From assembly GCA_032622095.1 (NCBI GenBank), contig CP136068.1, positions 181,850,796 through 181,914,795 on the forward strand: a stretch of DNA of 64,000 nt, given 5' to 3'. A model generated the notes under the pieces. The model saw only the letters and a program-made list of their open reading frames with translations, searched no databases and was not told the origin of the DNA. This document shows, in pieces, positions 58,030-64,000 of this stretch (position 1 is its first letter; each line of letters starts with the position of its first letter). This DNA is from Siphonodentalium dalli. Its lineage: Eukaryota; Mollusca; Scaphopoda; Gadilida; Siphonodentaliidae. A program made the translations under genes and the position numbers.

Positions 58030-58660
58030 ATATAGAGGATATGAAATAAATGTTTCTCTCATATGATATTTATGAAACGAGTCTAAGAATTTTCAGTTTT
58101 CTCGAGCCTCGTGACGAGTTTCATAAATATCATATGAGAGAAACACGAATTACATATTCTATTTATCATATGACACCTATACATTGATTATGATGTCCAT
58201 AACGCACACAAATCACTAAATAGCTATATGACATCGGCAGCAAAAGGTTAATGTGACGTCACTTCATTGCATCGGAAGCCCAATTACACCTGGTGAACTA
58301 GCAGAAATAATATACACGCGAAGATATAGTGCGCTATTCTGTTCTCAGTTTGTGACATCATATCGTATGTTTATTAGATAAATACGAATTACATATTCTA
58401 TTTATCGTATCACAATGTCCAAAACTATATAAAATTCAAGATTATAATTGCGAGAATTTCGGCATCGCGTTGACTGGCGCGCACGAATTTGACCTGCATT
58501 TAGTTAGAGATGCGGCTCGGCCCCGGCTGCCATTCAGCCAATCAGAACACACGTTTTGTCAACAAACCAATCAAATTATCGGAATGTGATATGAACTAGT
58601 AATTGATATGAAATTGATTTATGACATACTTTCCAACGTAAATAATGCTTGAGTCATATG
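58030..58660. mobile_element. Second insertion in LINE 3' UTR, with hairpins
   Basis: GTTTCTCTCATATGATATTT at 58050 pairs with its complement ending near 58144 across a ~28 base loop. GAATTACATATTCTATTTAT occurs at 58146 and again near 58386. A TGACGTCA site lies at 58254-58261. The edges are inferred from where the LINE UTR resumes, and no clean terminal repeat or duplication was found. Confidence 0.5.
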
Positions 58661-58664
58661 ATAA

Positions 58665-58775
58665 ATATATATTGTATCTGGGAGCGGAGACATTGTAAGT
58701 TGTTAAAACTTGTACCCATATCCCGTTGTAATGAATTTACAATAAAATATGTTTAAAGTAAAGTAAAGTTGAGTA
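58665..58775 (+). mobile_element. LINE 3' terminus with AAAGT tail
   Basis: TTGTAAGTTGTTAAAACTTG followed by TACCC, then ACAATAAAATATGTTTAAAG and three AAAGT-type repeats, matches the end of the minus-strand copy at 27253-27330. AATAAA here is a likely polyadenylation signal. It shows that the 56 kb copy originally ran to this point. Confidence 0.75.
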
Positions 58776-60480
58776 AAAACATTGTCCAATATATTACCCA
58801 AGGCGATTTAGAGTGTAAGGATCAGTACAACTCGCCATGCACTTTACACGAACGTTCCCGAAGTCCACCATCCAATAACTGCAGCGCCCACTTCTTAAAA
58901 AGCGACGAACCACCTTCGTCACTTCAAGCCGATCACATGCACGCGCTCGGTGCGTGTTGTTATTGGGAGACTGTTGGAACATGAACAATATGTTACTTGT
59001 TTTATAGAACTCAGTGCGGGCCATATATACAATCATAATTTGTCAGCATACACCTTGTCTGGAAGACGCTAGTGTCAAAGGACAAGAATGTGGGCCAAAA
59101 TTGATAATGACTCACATAATGTTATGACATAAATAGTTCTTCCTTTTGGAATTGTTATATTGACTAAATAACGGTGATAATAAGAAAGTAAATAAATTTG
59201 TGTGAAAATTACATGGCTCCTTCGAGCTTCCAAATGACGACACGCAATTTCGAAGAGGTTTAAGGTAAATTGACCGACACACAAGTATTACAACATATTG
59301 ATATACCGGCTCCGTATGTCATACAAAGTACTTCCCGTAATCACAGCCATTTTCCAGCTATGTTCAATTGTTCGTGCAGTAGTGGCACAAACACTCGTTA
59401 TTTCTACCATAGTATTCAAAGGAATAAACTAATGAGGAAAGCTCTTTTTGTTTCATGACGACAAAATGGCTGTTTTTTGTTTTTTGTTTGCTCAAATGAT
59501 TCCATCTTATGCCTGCAATGTGTCCCTATGGGGCATATAATGCTCGTAGACAGTTAGTTAAATTATATATCGACTTACTTCGATAGCGAGGAATAATTCA
59601 AAAGCGAATAATATTAGTTGTATTTTGGACCGCAAACCGCCAATTGGATTTAAATACTCACATGTACCAGAGAAAACTACTTTTAAACTTAAAGAGAAGT
59701 GTGTTTACAAGACCGGCTCCAAACCTCCCCAGTATACCCCCATCATAAATTTGACGTATTTAAGACCAATGCTAATCACTTGAGAAGTTGTGATGTTATA
59801 AACTATTTGAGACAAACCTCCGTTATTTATTAAAAAATACGTTCCATACGTTCACATAGGTTAATTAGGGTAATCGTTAATTATAACCCTAACATCTGAT
59901 TCACGCGGCACGACGTGCGAACCAGTTGCGCACACCGCTCTGTCTGATTCAGCGGAATAAGATACATAACTCCATTGTTGCTTTGTCGGATATAACGATC
60001 GTGTGTACAGGTTAGAAGGAATCAAATGTTAACATTTGTCATATGGTTATCGTGTGGACACGCTCACGCTAAGCGCATGTCACATTGCGTGTCGACTCGT
60101 TACCTGAGTTCCGCCTTTACGGTGTATGGGTTCGCGAGTTCCGACGTGTACAGTGCATGAGTTCGTGCAGACCAAACCTTACGAAGTGTTTGTCAAGTTG
60201 GGAGTAATTTTCGTACTCTACCAATTTTTGCACACAATTTGAATGGCTGACTAAAGCCAATATCCAGCTACAATTGCCGGGCATTGTTTGTACACCAGCT
60301 CATTTCAGACTCGGGGAAACCCCACATTTGTACATGCATTGGGTATTATATTTCTTGGAGTTGTAATTGCATTTGAATATTATACGCCAATCACGTGCCA
60401 CAATTTGTTTATCTCATATTCGAGATATCCTGTAAAATGAAAGGTACGTATTTCTACTTATTTAGTTCATTCTAACCTAA
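58776..60480. other. 1.7 kb with no recognisable feature
   Basis: Short frames only. No motifs recognised. Confidence 0.5.
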
Positions 60481-60589
60481 AGCGATGGAAACACATTAAA
60501 CCTCGTAATTCCTACTACCTTGGCGCAAAGCTTGACAATTTCTATGCTAAACAAAACTGATTGCGAAGATGTCTTTGCTATCATTCTAG

Positions 60590-60870
60590 CGCCCCCGAGT
60601 GGGCCCGAATATACTAGGTCTACCGCCCACACTGCGATGGGTACTAATCCCCTAATGTGGCACCCTGTTTACAGTGGGGTGCATCCCGTGAGGTGTGGCG
60701 TAGGAGTCCTGGAGTACTAGGGTCGATGCCTCACGTCGGATACGACTTAGCTGGTGGTCCTCTTTGGCCCTGCATCTCTTCGAGACGGGTATTTGAGTTG
60801 ACCCGGCTCAATAAATCGGCTAATCAATCAGTGTTCAGATTATATATCTGCCATTGTTTTTATTGTGTTC
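60590..60870 (+). other. GC-richer segment, possible SINE
   Basis: TGGCGTAGGAGTC followed by AGGGTCGATGCC is loosely A-box/B-box-like but too closely spaced for a normal tRNA. GC content is higher than in the surroundings. Unassigned. Confidence 0.2.
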
Positions 60871-61328
60871 CTATTGTCTAATTGTGTGTGTTTTGTTTGT
60901 CATGTGTGTTGTTTCTTGTTGCCTCTGCATTCCGTATTCGTGAGAGTCAAATGTTTCACTCGTGTATTGTTCACGCATGTCTCACCGTGTGGAGGTACCG
61001 GGAGGTTGCTATGTACAGTGGCTAAACGGGTCAGCGCTTCAGCTATGTACCAGTATTTGCCCCGACCATAATTCGAAGGATAGTCCGAGGCGGCTGGTGG
61101 GCTAGTTTTCGATTATCCGCTTTTCGTACAAAAACGTACATTGACCACCGATATGTTCCGCTGAGGTATACCCTCAGTACTTGGGTTTGATCAAAATGTC
61201 AAGAGACCTTCTGCATTTGTGACTGCGAAAACACTACAATGCATCGCCGGAAATTAATATATGTCAAACCGATCAGGACTGGGCCACTATGTGGCTATCT
61301 TCAGATCGAATGTTCAAGAAAAATTCAA
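60871..61328. other. No recognisable feature
   Basis: Nothing recognised. Confidence 0.5.
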
Positions 61329-61797
61329 GATGACGATCTTATGCAATTAACATGTATTTCACAAACACCAGTGTTGAATACGCTCTTATGCAATTAACAT
61401 ATACTGCACAAACAACAGTGTTTCTGACGCTCTTGTGCAATTAACATATATTTCACAAACACAAGTGTTGATCGCGCTCTTGTGCAATTAACATATATTG
61501 CACAAACACTAGTGTTGCTGATGATCTGATGGAATTAACATATATTTCATAACCACCAGTGTTGCTGACGATATTATGCAATTAACATATATTACAAACA
61601 CCAGTGTTTCTGACGATCTTATGCAATTAACATATATTGCACAAACACCAGTGTTGCTAATGATATGATGCAATTAACATATATTTCATAACCACCAGTG
61701 TTGCGGACGATCTTATGCAATTAACACATATTACACAAACACCAGCGCTGCTGACGATATTATGCAATTATCATACATTGCAGAAACACCAGTGTTG
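61329..61797 (+). repeat. ~47 bp minisatellite, 9-10 copies
   Basis: Units carry TTATGCAATTAACATATATT, CACAAACACCAGTGTTGCTG and ACGATC. Some copies alternate CACAAAC with CATAACC, indicating a two-unit higher-order pattern in the middle of the array. Confidence 0.93.
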
Positions 61798-62328
61798 ATC
61801 ACTCCTCGTGATATATTCTTGTTTTTGTTTTTCCAAGGGCTTCATTGTTTAAAGTTGCAGGTAATATCCGCCTACTTCCGGTCTATGTTGCCCCTTTCCC
61901 GGAATTGTTCCGACCGCAAGGAGTTTTCAGATCCGACATCCCCTGTGTCAGACATGGTATCGTAACATATACTAGTAAATAGTAGTTAGTTCTTATAATT
62001 GAAGTTACATGTAAGCAGGCTTGGCAAATCTTAACCTGACACAGTTACACGTGATATGGCAACGAGAGACAAGAAATGTGTACGAACATACCGGTTTAAT
62101 TGAGACTGACAACGAGTGATCAAAATTATTCTAATTTGGGTGATTTGTTATCTAAATTTGATATACTTTGGGTATCTAGATTGATTTCAAAACGATATTA
62201 TTGTATCGTTCCCACATTAGAATGAACAATGGGGGATGCCACAGTTTCATGTGCCCGAGAAATAGTACCACACCTGGCTGATCGGAAGCTTGGATTATGC
62301 TAATGATGAACAGATAGACTGCCGTCCA
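61798..62328. other. No recognisable feature
   Basis: Nothing recognised up to the truncated end of the LINE endonuclease. Confidence 0.5.
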
Positions 62329-62931
62329 TTATTGCGTTACAACTAAATTGTTTGCACACCACATCGAAGACAAAACTTCTGAATTTGTTAAATGTGATGT
62401 TTGAAAAATTTCACTGCAGAATTTCTCAAGTTCTCGCATTTGTCCGTTCTTCCTGTGAGCACATGAATTGAAGTCTCCCATCACAAAAACAGAACTTGTT
62501 CCCGTTTCTTCTATTATAGCATCAATTTTTCCTAAACATTCTGTAAATTCGGCAAAATTACTCGATTCATCGGTTGGCATATAGACACAAAGGATAAGTG
62601 TGTTTATGTCATCTGTTGCCAATTGTAACCCTATTATCCTTGGGTCGTTTTCGTAATTAATAAAGCAGACACTGTCTGCTATTTCCTTGCGCCACAAAAT
62701 AGCAGTGCCACCAAATGGGCGCCCTACGCGTAGCTCCTTTTCTGTGTCAATGGCAGAAATCCCTTCAGCCAAAACATAATTATGGATGGATCTCAGCATT
62801 GGTATTTCTTCTTTAAGCAACCAATGTTCCTGTAGTAGAACAATGTCGCATGTGTTACAAAGATCTTTGACGGCATCAAGTGATGATTTAACGGACTTAC
62901 AGTTGAAGCTTGTTATTTTAACTTGTTCCAT
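62329..62931 (-). CDS. LINE ORF2 N-terminus: APE-type endonuclease (truncated)
   Basis: A 200-residue frame encodes the endonuclease that nicks target DNA for LINE insertion. SFNCKSVKSS places catalytic Asn at residue 10; LLQEHWL has catalytic Glu35; FGGTAILWRK lies at 73-82; VYMP has Tyr117; GDFN gives Asp153 and Asn155. The final Ser-Asp-His block is missing, because similarity stops at about residue 185 and the frame ends in unrelated residues. No polymerase follows. It starts 12 bases after the ORF1 stop, the usual LINE arrangement. The absence of stops suggests it is fairly young despite the deletion. CR1- or jockey-like by architecture; the clade is not settled by eye. Confidence 0.85.
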   Translation of the reverse strand: MEQVKITSFNCKSVKSSLDAVKDLCNTCDIVLLQEHWLLKEEIPMLRSIHNYVLAEGISAIDTEKELRVGRPFGGTAILWRKEIADSVCFINYENDPRIIGLQLATDDINTLILCVYMPTDESSNFAEFTECLGKIDAIIEETGTSSVFVMGDFNSCAHRKNGQMRELEKFCSEIFQTSHLTNSEVLSSMWCANNLVVTQ

Positions 62932-62943
62932 GTTTTGAGTGTT

Positions 62944-63512
62944 TTATAAATCCCAGGAATTGGAAAGTCCCTGCGTACGTCGACGTTTTGGTTCAAAGTA
63001 TTTTCTGACCAAGGCATTCCGCGGCCATTTAGACGCATCCAATAACGAATTCATAACATCTTTATCGTCAACTTCGATGCGAAACGAAGCATAACTGTCA
63101 TATCTGATCTGTAGTTTCTCACACTTCATCACTGCTGTGTTGAACTTGTTGTTGACAAATTGTGCAACGCTGCTTTCAGAAGTATCGGGAGCTAACCTTG
63201 ATATGAAGACTGACATGGGTCGGGAGTTTCTGACAGTTCTCAATTCATCATCGCTTGAGGTTCCAATAACTGGAGGTTTGCGTTTCCGTCGTCCATTGAC
63301 TCTTTGAAAGCCTGTAATGTTATACGAACCATTTTCTGCGAAGTCATTACCATCCGGAATTTTCAACAAGGCCTGTGCATATGATATGTCTTTTCTTTTC
63401 CCATCAGCATCAGCGACATCGACATACTCGGGTGGAGTCTCGAACGCGCTCGTATCACGTTCCGTATTATGCGAAGTTGTTACATCGTATGCCTGTATAG
63501 CATTGCCGTAAC
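62944..63512 (-). CDS. LINE ORF1 C-terminal part, RRM-like (5' end cut)
   Basis: The frame (open to a Met at 63531) encodes a nucleic-acid-binding ORF1 protein. Numbered from that Met, basic RRKRKPP (81-87) precedes SVFISRLAPDTSESSV (107-122), then CEKLQIRYDSYASFRIEV (137-154) and WPRNALVRKYF (169-179). This is the RRM-like fold with RNP-like strands and the WP...VR.. ending seen in ORF1 of CR1-type LINEs. No Cys-His knuckle is present, although the N-terminal half is missing. The first ~6 codons before 63512 belong to a hAT-like transposon end and not to the LINE, so the apparent start Met is accidental. Confidence 0.78.
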
Positions 63513-64000
63513 CAGAGGCGGACTGGGCCAAAAAACCGGCCCGGGAAATGAATATAATACCGGCCCATCTGCACCCCCCCCCCGCTTGAATCAGAATCTG
63601 AATTCCAACTGCATCCCCCTTGAATCAGAATAAGACCAAATACATGTTTTTGCATAATTCCATTTGCACCCCTTGCACCTCAGTGCTCTGGCCTAATATC
63701 CTATATATTCATAAACCATGGTTCTATATATTCCCGATATGATACCAATCAGATATTTTTACCTGAAACATTGCATAAATTCTAACATATAGCATTTATA
63801 CTCCAGACAAATTCACACGGCTACGGACAAGATACCAGGACACACCGGGCTGTCCATGGTTGTTCGGCCCGGGTTGAGAACATTTAGAAAACTATACAAG
63901 AACATCGCCAATCCTAGCATATAGACTGGCCTCAACTGAAGTGTTCCTATTGTGTTGGAAATTTCAATTGGGGGAGGGGTGCGTGAGAATTGTTTTTAGG
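63513..64000 (+). mobile_element. hAT-like transposon end (runs off window)
   Basis: CAGAGGCGGACTGGGCC at 63513 followed by GGCCCGGGAAAT resembles the ends of some animal hAT elements. No matching right end was found before the window closes; the GTTCGGCCCGGG near 63865 is a possible internal echo. A poly-C tract and two CTTGAATCAGAAT copies lie at 63570-63630. The superfamily call is inference. Confidence 0.45.

Overview
This window looks like an intergenic or intronic stretch of an animal nuclear genome, most likely a marine invertebrate and possibly a lophotrochozoan such as a mollusc; the taxon is inference. The evidence is AT-rich sequence with no long genes, decayed non-LTR retrotransposons (LINEs) coding APE-type endonuclease, reverse transcriptase and an RRM-like ORF1, many short inverted-repeat transposons, more than fifteen minisatellites, and one exon-like fragment of a class B (secretin-type) GPCR hormone-receptor domain. 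There are no bacterial-style operons, no rRNA, no intact tRNA and no CRISPR array.

Region 1 (1-20.4 kb) is dominated by one palindromic module. A ~69 bp near-perfect hairpin occurs 16 times, mostly as inverted pairs. In one host (family A, five copies) it lies inside elements with TTAA ends and CCC-starting terminal repeats, resembling nonautonomous piggyBac elements. In another setting (family B, four copies) the same paired core is flanked by TA, carries an extra ~200 bp internal segment, and in one copy is enclosed by a further long inverted repeat. A LINE RT fragment, a hAT-like nonautonomous element, a SINE-like tRNA head and several minisatellites fill the rest.

Region 2 (20.4-37 kb) holds minisatellites, a LINE 3' end (27.25-28.3 kb, minus strand), two multi-copy dispersed repeats (17.75/30.0/31.2 kb and 29.4/36.0 kb), a ~1 kb foldback element with long terminal inverted repeats (32.46-33.45 kb) and a strong ~147 bp hairpin at 35.0 kb.

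Region 3 (37.2-38.05 kb, minus strand) carries the only recognisable host-gene sequence: a hormone-receptor (HRM) domain exon of a secretin-family GPCR. It has an in-frame three-copy 33 bp repeat immediately before the conserved HRM core, and a 98 bp tandem duplication of its 3' end that also copies the splice donor.

Region 4 (38.4-55.4 kb) is a patchwork of minisatellites and two old dispersed repeat families, with a LINE endonuclease pseudogene (50.0-51.15 kb, minus) and a LINE C-terminal fragment (54.7 kb, minus). Region 5 (55.8-64 kb) contains a degenerate LINE RT copy (56.1-58.77 kb, plus) whose 3' UTR is interrupted by a TA-flanked hairpin element and a second hairpin-bearing insertion, a ~47 bp minisatellite, and a LINE 5' part (ORF1 C-terminal half plus truncated endonuclease, minus) whose ORF1 start is cut by a hAT-like transposon end. 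Nothing here forms an operon or pathway; the story is transposon layering around a possible receptor gene.
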